A DNA stretch of 64,000 nt from Hyphomicrobiales bacterium (GCA_900473415.1 UCLR01000047.1:1-64000), one strand, 5' to 3'. Positions 41,879 to 51,499 are shown, counted from the first letter of the stretch. Numbers and translations: made by a program. Notes: generated by a model not told the origin, from the sequence alone.

Positions 41879-43063
41879 TCAGGCCTCCTGCAGGCGTGGC
41901 CGGAGCGAGATCGCTTCCCAGGCAGCGACGAGGATCAGGATCGCGGTTGCCGTCAGGCTGAAGCCGAGCGGCGGCAGCAAGGCCGGGCAGAAGGCCAGCA
42001 CGGCGATCAGCCCGAGGCCGACCAGATGCGAAAGCTGAAACCGGCCGGCCGTCGCCCGCTTGAACAGCAGATTGCCGAGAAGATAGCAGGCCGGGCCGCC
42101 GGCGACGGCGATCGCCGTCTTCGCATCGGTGTGGCCGAGCGGATGGCCGATGACGAGCTCGTCGCCGACCGCGACCAGGATGATGCCGGCGACCAGCGGG
42201 ATGTGAAAATAGGTGTAGGCGATGCGGGCGATCCGGCCCGGGTCGTCGGAATGGGCAATGACATGGCTGCCGCGCTCGGCGCCGATGTGGAAATAGATCC
42301 ACCACATCGCGACCGAGCTGACGAAGGCGTTGAGGAATGCGGTGAGGTTGACGGCATCGACCGGGAGCTTGGCGGCGGTCGCGCCGGTCATGAGGATCGA
42401 TTCACCGAGCGCGATGATGATGAAGAGCGCGCAGCGCTCGGCGAGATGGCCGCCTTCGACGTCCCAGTCGCTCGTCCGGGAGCGGCCGAGACCCGGCACG
42501 TGGAAGCCGGCGGCGGGGCCCGCGAACTCGATGGCCAACGCGATGAGCCAGAGGCCGAAGCGCAAGGGTCCCGCGCTCAGCCCGCCGGCGATCCAGAACA
42601 GTCCGGAGATACCGAGCCAGATCGTGATGCGCTGAAAGTTGCGGTAATTGGTCCGCGACGCATCCTTGAAGCTCAGCATGGTGAAGAGCGAGCGGATGAG
42701 CTGCATCGCGGCATAGGCCGCGGCAAAGGCGAGCCCTCTCTCGCCGAAAGCCTCGGGCAGCGAGCCGGAGAGCACCAGGCCGAGGAACATCAGCACGAAC
42801 AGCAGGAGCCGCACCGGCGTGGTCTCGGGATCGAGCCAGTTCGTCGCCCAGCTCGTATAGACCCAGACCCACCAGACGGCGCAGAGCAGGAAGGCGACCT
42901 GGGCGAGGCCGACCCCGCTGAAATGCTCTAGCAGGGTGTGTGAGATCTGGGTGATCGCGAAGACGAAGACGAGATCGAAGAACAGCTCGACGTAGGAGAC
43001 GCGCGCATGCTGATGTTCGACGCGCTCCCGCAGCAGCGCGCCGGATTTCTGAGCCTTCGCCAT
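41879..43063 (-). CDS. Low temperature requirement protein A (LtrA) family
   Basis: A 394-residue inner-membrane protein with about eleven helices. The N-terminal signature ARVSYVELFFDLVFVFAITQ and internal ERCALFIIIALGESI, YFHIPLVAGII are characteristic of LtrA. Named from a Listeria cold-growth mutant, the molecular role is unknown. ATG 43063 is chosen over GTG 43087. It is the first gene of the LtrA, small membrane protein, YbaK operon. Confidence 0.88.
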   Translation of the reverse strand: MAKAQKSGALLRERVEHQHARVSYVELFFDLVFVFAITQISHTLLEHFSGVGLAQVAFLLCAVWWVWVYTSWATNWLDPETTPVRLLLFVLMFLGLVLSGSLPEAFGERGLAFAAAYAAMQLIRSLFTMLSFKDASRTNYRNFQRITIWLGISGLFWIAGGLSAGPLRFGLWLIALAIEFAGPAAGFHVPGLGRSRTSDWDVEGGHLAERCALFIIIALGESILMTGATAAKLPVDAVNLTAFLNAFVSSVAMWWIYFHIGAERGSHVIAHSDDPGRIARIAYTYFHIPLVAGIILVAVGDELVIGHPLGHTDAKTAIAVAGGPACYLLGNLLFKRATAGRFQLSHLVGLGLIAVLAFCPALLPPLGFSLTATAILILVAAWEAISLRPRLQEA

Positions 43064-43137
43064 GCAGAGCCTCGTCTCCCGCCGCACGGCCTCGGGTGCG
43101 GCTCAGCGACGAAGGTGTCTCGCGGCTCGCGCCGCCG

Positions 43138-44730
43138 TCAATGGCGGAAGTGGCGGTGGCCGGTGAAGACCATGGCGAGGCCGGCTTCGTCGGCCGCCTT
43201 GATGACCTCGTCGTCGCGCATCGAGCCGCCGGGCTGGATCACCGCCGTCGCGCCCGCCTCGGCCGCGGCAAGCAGGCCGTCGGCGAAGGGGAAGAAGGCG
43301 TCGGAGGCGACGACCGAACCCTTGGCGAGGCTTTCCGCACTGCCTGCCGCCTTCGCGGCCTCGGCGGCCTTCCAGGCGGCGATGCGCGAGGAATCGACGC
43401 GGCTCATCTGGCCGGCGCCGATGCCGACCGTGGCGAGGTCCTTGGCATAGACGATGGCGTTCGACTTGACGTGCTTGGCGACGCGGAAGGCGAAGCGCAG
43501 ATCGGCGAGCTCGCGCTCGCTCGGCTGGCGCCTGGTCACGACTTTGAGCTCCAGGTCGTCGACGACGGCGTTGTCGCGGGACTGGACGAGGAAGCCGCCG
43601 GCGACGGTGCGCAGCGCCAGGCCCGGCGCGCGGACGTTCGGCAGGCCGCCGGTGAGCAGCAGACGCAGGTTCTTCTTGGCGGCGATCATGGCGATCGCCT
43701 CCTCATCGGCGTCGGGGGCGATGATGACCTCAGTGAAGATCTCGACGATCTTCTTGGCGGCGCCGGCGTCGAGCTTGCGGTTCAGCGCGACGATGCCGCC
43801 GAAGGCCGAGACGGGGTCGCAGGCCAGCGCCCGTTCATAGGCCTCGAGCAGCGAGCCGCCCGCGGCGACGCCGCAGGGGTTGGCGTGCTTGACGATGACG
43901 CAGGCGGCAGACGCCTCGGGAGCGAACTCGGCGACGCATTCGAAGGCGGCGTCGGTGTCGTTGATGTTGTTGTAGGAGAGCTGCTTGCCCTGCACCTGCC
44001 GGGCGGTGGAGACGCCGGGGCGGTTCTCGGGCGTGCGGTAAAAGGCGGCCCATTGATGCGGGTTCTCGCCGTAGCGCATCGTCTCGGCGAGCGAGCCGCC
44101 GAGCGCGCGGAAGGCGGGCGCGGTGTCGTTCAGCTCGTTGGCGAACCAGTTCGAGATCGCCGCGTCATAGGCCGCGGTGCGGGCATAGGCCTTCTGTGCG
44201 AGCTTGCGGCGCAGCGTCAGCGTGGTCGAGCCCTTCTGCGCCTCGAGATCGCCGAGCACTGCCGCGTAATCCGCGGCTTCGACGACGACGGCGACGTCGT
44301 TATGGTTTTTGGCTGCGGCGCGGATCATCGCCGGGCCGCCGATGTCGATGTTCTCGATGCAATCGTCGTAAGGCTTGCCGGCCGCGACTGTCGCCTCGAA
44401 CGGGTAGAGGTTCACCACCAGCAGGTCGATCGGCTGGATGCCGTGGCCGAGCATCGAGGCCTGGTGCTCCGGATGGGAGCGAATGGCGAGCAGCCCGCCA
44501 TGGACCTTGGGATGCAGCGTCTTGACGCGGCCGTCCATCATCTCCGGGAAACCGGTGAGATCGGAGACGTCGCTGACGGGCAGGCCGGCCTCGGCGATCG
44601 CCTTGGCGGTGCCGCCGGTCGAGACCAGCGCGATGCCGAGCTTGTGGAGGGCGCGCGCGAAATCGATCAGGCCCGTCTTGTCGGAAACGGAAAGGAGCGC
44701 GCGTTCGACGCGGCGAAGCTCATTCGGCAT
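43138..44730 (-). CDS. purH: Bifunctional AICAR transformylase / IMP cyclohydrolase PurH
   Basis: A 530-residue PurH, normal length. The N-terminal cyclohydrolase (about 1-200) has ALLSVSDKTGLIDFARALHK, STGGTAKAI and RVKTLHPKVHGGLL. The C-terminal formyltransferase has the Lys-His pair in VKHANPCGVA and NNINDTDAAFE. It makes the last two steps of purine synthesis, AICAR to FAICAR to IMP. ATG 44730 is preferred to a TTG at 44739. It begins the block with the heparinase-like, RsmB and HtpX genes found together in many Rhizobiales. Confidence 0.96.
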   Translation of the reverse strand: MPNELRRVERALLSVSDKTGLIDFARALHKLGIALVSTGGTAKAIAEAGLPVSDVSDLTGFPEMMDGRVKTLHPKVHGGLLAIRSHPEHQASMLGHGIQPIDLLVVNLYPFEATVAAGKPYDDCIENIDIGGPAMIRAAAKNHNDVAVVVEAADYAAVLGDLEAQKGSTTLTLRRKLAQKAYARTAAYDAAISNWFANELNDTAPAFRALGGSLAETMRYGENPHQWAAFYRTPENRPGVSTARQVQGKQLSYNNINDTDAAFECVAEFAPEASAACVIVKHANPCGVAAGGSLLEAYERALACDPVSAFGGIVALNRKLDAGAAKKIVEIFTEVIIAPDADEEAIAMIAAKKNLRLLLTGGLPNVRAPGLALRTVAGGFLVQSRDNAVVDDLELKVVTRRQPSERELADLRFAFRVAKHVKSNAIVYAKDLATVGIGAGQMSRVDSSRIAAWKAAEAAKAAGSAESLAKGSVVASDAFFPFADGLLAAAEAGATAVIQPGGSMRDDEVIKAADEAGLAMVFTGHRHFRH

Positions 44731-44822
44731 CGGGGTCAAGTCCGGCTGGATGACAGATTAAGGCAGTTGGGCGCGAGCTATCATGCTGCGCCGCGAAAGC
44801 AAAGCGCGCCGTCGCAGAACCG

Positions 44823-46625
44823 TCACGCGTCCGGGTCGGGATCGAGCTCGGGAGGGGGCTCGCCGGTCTCGCGCTCGGCGATAGCCGCGGCGACCGTCTT
44901 GCCGGCGCGGGGATTGGCGGTGCGGATACGGCTGAAGCGCCAGGTGATGCGTGGCGTCTCGACCGCGTCGAAGGCGACCACCAGTTGCTCGGTGCGGCGG
45001 CGCCCGTCCGAGGAGGCGAGGAAGATGCTCTCTTCCAGCGCGATGATCCGGCCACCGGCCTCGAAGCTCCAGACCTCGCCGGAGGCCAGCGCGAGCAGCG
45101 CGCCGCTGCCCTCGCGCACGAGGCTCGCCCGGACATTGGGGTGCAGGTGGAAGCGCGCCGCCGCGGGCAGCGTCTCGCGCGCGCCGGTCAGGGCGACCTC
45201 GTCCTCGCCGGAAAGCGCCGCACCGTCGCCCGCCAGCAGCAGGCGGCGGGTATGCACCGCCCCCAGGCCGCGGCGATAGCCGTCATGGCTTGCGACCCAC
45301 TCCGGGCCCTCCGCGCTGTCCTGCCGGGCGACGCGGACGTCTTTCGGGCCAGCGACGATCCGCATCTCGCCCAGCACCCGGCCGAAGCTCGCGCTGGAAC
45401 GATCGTCGAGGACGAGTGTGGAATGGGCGGCCGTGCTGCGGGCGGCGAGCTTCAGCTCCAGCGCTCCGTAGCGGCTGGCGCCGCAATTGACGACGATGCG
45501 CTGCGGGCCGCTCGAGAACTCGAAGGCGAGGCAGCCGGCATGCGCCTCGGTCGAATAGGCGCCCTTCGGCGGCGGGCCGGCATCGGTGACGACGATGCTG
45601 CGCTCGGCAGCGAGCCGGCTGTAGCCGGAATAGGCGGCGTGCTCGATCGGGCGGCCGCGAGCGTCGTCATAGGCCGCCAGCGTCGCCATCAGGTCGGGCG
45701 GGGTCGTGCCCATGCCGTTGAACAGGGCGAGCGCCCCGTCGCCGTGCCGGAACAGCCGCAGATGCGGCATCATCCGCTCGATTGCGGTCAACACGCCGCG
45801 GGGCGGCTCCAGGCCGCGCGCCGCGAAGGTCTCGCGCAGCGGCAGCAGATCGAGCAGGAACTCGATCAGAAGGCGCGGATTGCGCGAGAGATGGCCGCCA
45901 TCGGGCAGGATCTGCTCGTCGAGCTCGTCCGAAAGCTGGGTCTCGACGCGCCGGCGGCGGCTGTCCTGCCCGTCGAGGCAGATCGTCGCCAGCGTGACCG
46001 CGATCAGCCCGTTCAGCCGGTCGGCGCCCTCGACCGCCCCGGCCAGCGTCAGATCCAGCCATTCGGCGAGCTTCGCGACATGGCGCAGAAAGCGCTCGTA
46101 GAAGGCGTGGTCGGCGCCCTCCAGCAGCAGCGGCGAATGGGAGAGCAACGCGATCAGGCGGCGGGCCGCCACGGCCGGCCGCCGGGCGATCTCGTTGCGG
46201 TCGCGGCGTTTGCCGATGAAATCCTCGACGAGGCTGCGCGCATTGGCGCGGGCGATGGCCGTGTCGGCGGCGCGCATATGGCGCAGCCAGCCGAAGCCGT
46301 AGAGCACCTCGGCCCAGGCCTCGTTCGGCGGCACGGCGTCGAAAGGGGATTCGCCATGGGTGCGGAGCGTACGGCCGGCAAAGGCGTAATAGCCCGCGTA
46401 GAAATCGCCGGCGGTGGTAGGATCGGCGGTGCGCAGGTCGTGCGGGGCGAAGAGCAGGCGCGTGGCAGGCTTGCGTCCGAAGGGCCAGAAGAGCCGCGTC
46501 GCGCCGACGAACTGGCCGCGCGTGCGCCGCACCGCCCGTCCGATCGCAGCCTGGGCCAACCCCCGTCGCTCAGACCAGCCGCTCAAATCCCCCTGATCTC
46601 CATCCCCGGTGCGATGCCGAGCCAC
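44823..46625 (-). CDS. Heparinase II/III family protein
   Basis: About 600 residues. The N-terminal alpha-toroid carries GWLRHMRAADTA, EWLDLTLAGAVEGADRLNGL and LPDGGHLSRNPRLLIEFLLD. The C-terminal beta-sandwich (from about 330) carries AGCLAFEFSSGPQRIVVNCG, HSTLVLDD and SHDGYRRGLGAVHTR. The family degrades acidic polysaccharides by beta-elimination; this rhizobial branch beside purH has unknown substrate. No signal peptide is visible. The start GTG 46625 has no clear ribosome site and a later start is possible. Confidence 0.85.
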   Translation of the reverse strand: MARHRTGDGDQGDLSGWSERRGLAQAAIGRAVRRTRGQFVGATRLFWPFGRKPATRLLFAPHDLRTADPTTAGDFYAGYYAFAGRTLRTHGESPFDAVPPNEAWAEVLYGFGWLRHMRAADTAIARANARSLVEDFIGKRRDRNEIARRPAVAARRLIALLSHSPLLLEGADHAFYERFLRHVAKLAEWLDLTLAGAVEGADRLNGLIAVTLATICLDGQDSRRRRVETQLSDELDEQILPDGGHLSRNPRLLIEFLLDLLPLRETFAARGLEPPRGVLTAIERMMPHLRLFRHGDGALALFNGMGTTPPDLMATLAAYDDARGRPIEHAAYSGYSRLAAERSIVVTDAGPPPKGAYSTEAHAGCLAFEFSSGPQRIVVNCGASRYGALELKLAARSTAAHSTLVLDDRSSASFGRVLGEMRIVAGPKDVRVARQDSAEGPEWVASHDGYRRGLGAVHTRRLLLAGDGAALSGEDEVALTGARETLPAAARFHLHPNVRASLVREGSGALLALASGEVWSFEAGGRIIALEESIFLASSDGRRRTEQLVVAFDAVETPRITWRFSRIRTANPRAGKTVAAAIAERETGEPPPELDPDPDA

Positions 46626-46680
46626 GCCGATTCAGCTTGCGAATCCGCGCCGCCCCCCAACGCCACGGATCAGGAACCCG

Positions 46681-48045
46681 TCATAACCTGATCAGGCGGC
46701 TTGCGTAAAATCCCGTCCATCCCGCTAACCGGGCGGAAAGGTTGCCGAGCTGGTGGGGAAGAGTCCGGATATCGCCCTTTGCGTCGATTGCTTCCGCCAA
46801 ACCGCCGATTTCTGCCGGCTGGACGGGCTCGCGACGAAACTGGGGATGGCGTTCCAGGAAGGCCGAAACCTGCTCCTCGCCCTCCTGTGGTTCGAGCGAG
46901 CAGGTGCAGTAGACCAGCCGCCCGCCGGGCTTCGTCAGGGCAGCGGCTGAATCGAGCAGCCGGGCCTGCAGGGCGGCGAGACGATCACGGTCCTCCGCCG
47001 CCTTGGTCCAGGCGACGTCGGGGTGGCGGCGGATCGTGCCGGTCGCGCTGCAGGGGGCGTCCAGCAGTACGCCGTCGAAGGGCTCCGCCTTCCAGTTCGC
47101 GGCATCGGCCGTGACGACCTCGGCGGTGAGGCCGAGCCGGGCGAGATTGGCCTTGAGGCGGCGCAGGCGCGGGGCCGAGCGATCGAGCGCGATGACGCTG
47201 GCGCCGGCCGCCGCGATCTGGGCAGTCTTGCCGCCGGGAGCGGCGCAAAGATCGGCGATGCGTTCGCCGGGCTTGGGCGCGAGCAGTTTCACCGGCAGGG
47301 CGGCGGCGGCGTCCTGCACCCACCAGGCGCCTTCTTCGAAGCCGGGAAGGGCGGTGATCGCCTGGCGCTCGCGCAGGCGGACCGAGCCGGTCGGCAGCAC
47401 GATGCCGTCGAGCGCCTCGGCCCAGTGTTCGGGATCGGCCTTGACGCTGAGGTCGAGCGGCGGCTCCTCGCGATGGATCTTGGCGATAGCCGCGGCCGTG
47501 TCCTCGCCATAGCTCTCGCACCAGCTCTGGATGAGCCAGTCAGGCGTGTCGCCGAAGGGCTCGGCCGCCGCTTCGGCCAGGATGGCGTCGCGCTCGCGGG
47601 CTAGCCGGCGCAGCAGGGCGTTGCCCAGCGAGACATAGCGGGCCGAGCGCGGGTCTTCGTGCAGGTGCCGGACGGCGAGGTCGACGGCGGCGTGGTCCGG
47701 CACGTCGAGGAAGAGGATCTGGGCGGCGGCTGCAGTCAGGATCGGCTCGAAGGGGCCGGACTGGCGCGGGCTGCCGCGTTCGAGGCGCTCGTCGATCGCC
47801 TGCCGGATCGTGCCGAGCCGGCGGAAGGCGGTCACGGCGATGGCGCGCGCAAGCCCGGCATCGGCCGAGTCGAGTCCCGCTTCCGGCAGCAGGCGTTCGA
47901 AGGTCTCGTCGAGCGCGACGCGGGCGCGCAGCACCTCGTCGATGAGGGTGGCGGCGAGGCGCCGCGCCGGCAGGCCCGGTGCGTCGGTGCGGTCACGCGA
48001 CGCCGGCTCCTGTGAGCCGGGGCGCTGGGGGATTAGCTCTGCCAT
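46681..48045 (-). CDS. rsmB: RsmB family rRNA/tRNA (cytosine-C5) methyltransferase
   Basis: A 454-residue protein. An N-terminal NusB-like helical domain (about 25-160) precedes the SAM-dependent domain: ADLCAAPGGKTAQIAAAG (SAM site), VLLDAPCSATGTIRRHPDVA with one catalytic Cys, and VYCTCSLEPQEGEEQV with the other. It should methylate cytosine 967 (E. coli numbering) of 16S rRNA. It follows htpX by 3 bases. Confidence 0.9.
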   Translation of the reverse strand: MAELIPQRPGSQEPASRDRTDAPGLPARRLAATLIDEVLRARVALDETFERLLPEAGLDSADAGLARAIAVTAFRRLGTIRQAIDERLERGSPRQSGPFEPILTAAAAQILFLDVPDHAAVDLAVRHLHEDPRSARYVSLGNALLRRLARERDAILAEAAAEPFGDTPDWLIQSWCESYGEDTAAAIAKIHREEPPLDLSVKADPEHWAEALDGIVLPTGSVRLRERQAITALPGFEEGAWWVQDAAAALPVKLLAPKPGERIADLCAAPGGKTAQIAAAGASVIALDRSAPRLRRLKANLARLGLTAEVVTADAANWKAEPFDGVLLDAPCSATGTIRRHPDVAWTKAAEDRDRLAALQARLLDSAAALTKPGGRLVYCTCSLEPQEGEEQVSAFLERHPQFRREPVQPAEIGGLAEAIDAKGDIRTLPHQLGNLSARLAGWTGFYASRLIRL

Positions 48046-48048
48046 GGC

Positions 48049-49005
48049 TCAGCCCCAGGGGCCCGGCTGGCGCGGTTCGCTGCCCCAGGGGCCGCCCTCG
48101 GGCTGGTTCCAGGGGCTGCCGCCGGCCTGGCCGGTGAAGCTTGGCGCTGCGGCGCTGCCGCCGACGCCCATGGCTTGGGCCTGCTCCATCAGCGCCGCGA
48201 TGCGGTTGCCGGTGTCGGGATGGGTCGAGAACAGATTATCCATGCCGGCGCCGGTCAGAGGATTGATGATAAACATGTGCGCCGTAGCAGGCTTGGCCTC
48301 GGCTGTCTCGCTGGGAATATGCGCGACGCCGGCCGCGATCTTGGCGAGCGCGTCGGCAAGCCAGACCGGGTTGCCGCAGATCTGCCCGCCCATCCGGTCG
48401 GCCTCGTATTCGCGTGAGCGCGAGATCGCCATCTGGATCAGGCCCGCCGCCATCGGCGCGAGCACCATGAGCAGGATTTGGACGATGACGTTCGGGCGGT
48501 TGTCGCGCGAGCCGCCGAAGAACATGCCGAAGGTGACGAGCGAGGAGATCGCGCCGGCGAAGGTCGCGGTGATCGTCATCGTCAGCGTGTCGTGATTCTT
48601 GATGTGCGCCAGCTCATGCGCCATCACGCCGGCCAGTTCCTCATAGCTCAGCGTGCGCAGGATGCCGGTCGTGGCCGCTACCGCCGCGTTCTGCGGGTTG
48701 CGGCCGGTGGCGAAGGCGTTGGGCTGATCCTCATGGATCAGGTAGACGCGCGGCATCGGCAGGTTCGCGCGGGCCGCCAGGTCGCGCACCATTCCGTAGA
48801 GCTCGGGCGCGGTGGCCTCGTCGACCTCCTGCGCGTTATGGGCCGCGAGCGCCAGCCGGTCGGAATTCCAGTAGCTGAAGAGATTGGTCACGGCGGCGAA
48901 ACCGAGCGCCATCAGCATGCCGCCGCCCCCGCCGAGCGCATAGCCCACCGCCGCGAAGAGCGCAGTCAGGCCCGCCATCAGCATGCCGGTGCGAACGTAG
49001 TTCAT
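48049..49005 (-). CDS. htpX: Membrane zinc metalloprotease HtpX
   Basis: A 318-residue M48 protease. Two N-terminal membrane helices (about 5-45), zinc motif HELAH at 130-134, further helices near 147-205 and the third ligand Glu in REYEADRMG. The C-terminal tail is Gly/Pro-rich. HtpX degrades misfolded inner-membrane proteins. The start ATG 49005 opens the leftward HtpX-RsmB pair; the DUF1674 gene is divergent. Confidence 0.95.
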   Translation of the reverse strand: MNYVRTGMLMAGLTALFAAVGYALGGGGGMLMALGFAAVTNLFSYWNSDRLALAAHNAQEVDEATAPELYGMVRDLAARANLPMPRVYLIHEDQPNAFATGRNPQNAAVAATTGILRTLSYEELAGVMAHELAHIKNHDTLTMTITATFAGAISSLVTFGMFFGGSRDNRPNVIVQILLMVLAPMAAGLIQMAISRSREYEADRMGGQICGNPVWLADALAKIAAGVAHIPSETAEAKPATAHMFIINPLTGAGMDNLFSTHPDTGNRIAALMEQAQAMGVGGSAAAPSFTGQAGGSPWNQPEGGPWGSEPRQPGPWG

Positions 49006-49096
49006 CCCTCTCCCCTTCGTCGGCGGCTCAGGCTCAGGGCGGAATGCCCTCGCGGTCGCCCGATTTGTGCCTTATGTGGTGAAGGCGATGTCGATC

Positions 49097-49123
49097 CTGC
49101 AAGAGATCGACTGCAAGAGATCG
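49097..49123. repeat. 13-base tandem repeat upstream of the DUF1674 gene
   Basis: CTGCAAGAGATCG occurs at 49097-49109 and again at 49111-49123, a 14-base period, in the divergent htpX/DUF1674 promoter region. It may be a protein site or a simple slippage product. Confidence 0.45.
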
Positions 49124-49152
49124 TTGACGAGATCGCCTGAAGAGACCTGTCG

Positions 49153-49389
49153 ATGAAGTCTTCCGATATGCCGGAAAAAGCCGGCGAAGATGTGCCCGCC
49201 CCCGCCACCGAGGCGAAGCCGCTTTCCCCTGCCGCCCAGCGCGCGCTCGCCGAGGCCGCGGCCCGGCGCGCCGCGATCGATGCCCACGCCGCCGAGGTCG
49301 CGAGCCGGCGCGAGGTCAACGGGCGGGGCGGGCTGGAGCCCGTGCGTTATGACGACTGGGAAGTGAAGGGCATCGCCAGCGATTTCTGA
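49153..49389 (+). CDS. DUF1674 protein (succinate dehydrogenase assembly factor 4-like)
   Basis: A 78-residue protein. The N-terminal half is Ala/Pro-rich and variable; the conserved C-terminus is NGRGGLEPVRYDDWEVKGIA followed by SDF, the SdhAF4 signature. In mitochondria and alphaproteobacteria this small factor binds flavinylated SdhA and helps assemble complex II. No sdh genes are nearby; the place next to htpX is conserved in Rhizobiales. Confidence 0.88.
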   Translation: MKSSDMPEKAGEDVPAPATEAKPLSPAAQRALAEAAARRAAIDAHAAEVASRREVNGRGGLEPVRYDDWEVKGIASDF

Positions 49390-49473
49390 GGGAATGCCGC
49401 AGGGGCAGCCTCGACGCTTGCCAATCCGCGCGCTTTGCGTCCAAACAGCGGAAACTGGCAGCGGATTCTCGAT

Positions 49474-50778
49474 ATGAACACGATCGACAAGCGCCTCGCG
49501 GCCCTGCGTCGCCTTCTCACCGAGGCGCATGACAAACTCGGCCTGAAGCTGGGATTCCGGCTCTGGGACGGCAGTTCCGTTCCGGTCGCTTGGCCACAGG
49601 ATGGGCTTTCTATCGCCATCGCCGATGCCGGCGTCGTGGCGGCGCTGATTCGTAAGCCCAAGCTCGATACACTGCTCAACTTGCATATCGCCGACCGGAT
49701 CGCGATCGTGAACGGCTCGATCTTCGATCTCGCCACGGCGCGGCCGGAGGGCAAGGTCGGGCGGCTGGCACGCAACATCCCGAAGAGCGCGGTCTTCGAC
49801 GTGGTCCGCCGCTTTCTCTTTGCGCCGGGCAAGGCGCAGGACGCAGTCAGCCATCGCCGCGGCGATGAGATCGCGCGCGACGGCGATCCGGCCACCAACA
49901 AGGCCAATGTGGCCTATCACTACGACGTCTCGAACGATTTCTACCGGCTCTTCCTCGACGAGGAGATGGTCTACACCTGCGGGTACTTCACCGAGGAACA
50001 TGGTGACATCGATCGCGCTCAGCGCGACAAGCTCGACATGATCTGCCGGAAACTGCGCCTCAAGCCCGGCGACCGCTTCCTCGACATCGGCTGCGGCTGG
50101 GGCGCGCTGGTCTGCCACGCCGCCCGCTACTACGGCGTCGAGGCGCATGGCGTGACGCTGGCGGAGGAGCAGCTCAAATACGCGCAGGAGAAGGTCGAGC
50201 GCTGGGGTCTGCAGGGCAAGGTCACGCTGCATCTGCGCGACTACACGCAGATGGAGGGCGAGTTCGACAAGATCTCCTCGATCGGCATGTTCGAGCAGGT
50301 CGGTATCCGCAACTACCCGACCTATTTCAGCACGGTGAACCGGCTCCTGCGGCCGCGCGGGCTCTATCTGCATCACACGATCTCGCGCCGCGCGAAGAAG
50401 ACCGAGAAGGCCTTCAACAAGATGCCGGCCGAGTATCGCGCGCTGGTGCGCTACATCTTTCCCGGCGGCGAGCTCGATCATCTGGGCATGTCGATCGCCA
50501 ATCTCGAGCGCCATGGCTTCGAGGTCCACGATGTCGAGGGCTGGCGCGAGCACTACCAGCGCACGACGCGGCTGTGGTGGGAGAGGCTCGAGGCCAACAA
50601 GGCGAAGGCCGAGGCCGAAATCGGCGCCGAGCGGACGCGGATGTGGCTGCTTTATCTCGCGGGCTGCTCGCTCGCCTTCGAGCGCGGTGGGGCGCTGATC
50701 AACCAGACCCTGGTTTCGAAGCGGCGAAAAGGTCCGTCGGGCCTGCCGCTGACGCGGGCAGACCTCTATCGCGCTTGA
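49474..50778 (+). CDS. Cyclopropane-fatty-acyl-phospholipid synthase family protein
   Basis: A 434-residue protein. The N-terminal domain (about 1-120) precedes the SAM methyltransferase: YHYDVSNDFYRLFLDEEMVY, FLDIGCGWGALVCHAA (SAM site), GVTLAEEQLKYAQEK, SIGMFEQVG and YIFPGGELDHL. It transfers a methylene group from SAM to unsaturated phospholipid acyl chains, or a related modification, at the membrane. ATG 49474 is chosen over an in-frame codon at 49435. Monocistronic. Confidence 0.92.
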   Translation: MNTIDKRLAALRRLLTEAHDKLGLKLGFRLWDGSSVPVAWPQDGLSIAIADAGVVAALIRKPKLDTLLNLHIADRIAIVNGSIFDLATARPEGKVGRLARNIPKSAVFDVVRRFLFAPGKAQDAVSHRRGDEIARDGDPATNKANVAYHYDVSNDFYRLFLDEEMVYTCGYFTEEHGDIDRAQRDKLDMICRKLRLKPGDRFLDIGCGWGALVCHAARYYGVEAHGVTLAEEQLKYAQEKVERWGLQGKVTLHLRDYTQMEGEFDKISSIGMFEQVGIRNYPTYFSTVNRLLRPRGLYLHHTISRRAKKTEKAFNKMPAEYRALVRYIFPGGELDHLGMSIANLERHGFEVHDVEGWREHYQRTTRLWWERLEANKAKAEAEIGAERTRMWLLYLAGCSLAFERGGALINQTLVSKRRKGPSGLPLTRADLYRA

Positions 50779-50845
50779 GCTTGCGCGCCTGAATGGGCTC
50801 GCGGCCGGCTTCATCGTCGGCCAGGCCGCTTATCCGAGAGGGAAA

Positions 50846-50863
50846 GGCCCGGAAGACCGGGCC
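50846..50863 (-). terminator. Terminator of the DUF2853 gene
   Basis: GGCCCGG-AAGA-CCGGGCC forms a 7-base stem 18 bases beyond the leftward DUF2853 stop; in that direction TTTCCC follows. It may serve both converging genes. Confidence 0.55.
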
Positions 50864-50880
50864 GGAAAGGCGCCCGGAGC

Positions 50881-51198
50881 CTATTTCTTGATGAACAGGT
50901 CGAGCTTTCCGTGATGCTCGGCCAGCAGGTAGTAGAAGGTCAGACGGGACTTGGTCCGGTCGTCCTTCATGTGCTCGCAGATCGCCTTGATCGAGCCGTC
51001 GAGATCGCCGGATTTCAGGCCGAGCTTCTTCTTCAGGAAATTTTCGCGGACACGGTCGATTTCCGCCGGATCGGAGCAGGCGACGTAGCGGGTGTCGGGC
51101 TTGCTCATCACGAGCGCATAAGCCTTCGACATTCCGGCGAAAGCCGCTTCGTTCAGCGGCTTCTTGGCGAACTTCTTCACGTCGGCAAGGTGATCCAT
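50881..51198 (-). CDS. DUF2853 family protein
   Basis: A 105-residue small helical protein, the full length of DUF2853: VKKFAKKPLNEAAFAGMSKA, YALVMSKPDTRYVACSDPAE, VRENFLKKKLGL and AICEHMKDDRTKSRLTFYYL. Function unknown; highly charged and cytosolic. ATG 51198 is chosen because the conserved region starts there; a longer frame to 51531 is not supported. Confidence 0.87.
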   Translation of the reverse strand: MDHLADVKKFAKKPLNEAAFAGMSKAYALVMSKPDTRYVACSDPAEIDRVRENFLKKKLGLKSGDLDGSIKAICEHMKDDRTKSRLTFYYLLAEHHGKLDLFIKK

Positions 51199-51499
51199 CG
51201 GTAGCCCCTTCCTGGCCCGCGCAAGCACGGGCGGTTTCGTGTCGCGGGGCGAGGTTAACGCGGTTTCTCGCGGGGGGCGAGAGGCGCGAGCCGGTGAAAT
51301 CGGCTTTTGGAGCGGTCCCATCATCGTCTTTGGTCGAAGCCTGGCGGATGCGTCCGGCGGATGGGGGTTACGCCGAGCGTGAGGGTTGAGCATCGGCGAA
51401 GGCGATGCTGCGATGCAGCGGGGTTCTGATCTTGCATGGACCCCAAGCCGAGGGGCCCTGTTCCCTCCTTTCGGCCGCGATGTCTGGAGACAATACGAG
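51199..51499. other. Divergent promoter region, DUF2853 / hydroxyacid dehydrogenase
   Basis: No gene or known riboswitch seen in these 301 bases. An open frame enters from 51386 but its codons before 51500 look non-coding. A weak stem (GGGGTTC near 51420 with GGACCCC near 51440) is present. Confidence 0.4.

Noticed and set aside
42007..42931. Long plus-strand frames opposite the LtrA gene
   Set aside because: Highly charged, repetitive Glu/Asp/Arg composition is the reverse reading of hydrophobic codons.
43096..46691. Very long plus-strand frames opposite purH and the heparinase-like gene
   Set aside because: Both minus-strand genes have clear catalytic motifs; the plus frames have none.
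51386..51499. Leader peptide or riboswitch before the 2-hydroxyacid dehydrogenase gene
   Set aside because: Only one weak stem is visible and no known riboswitch core was recognised.
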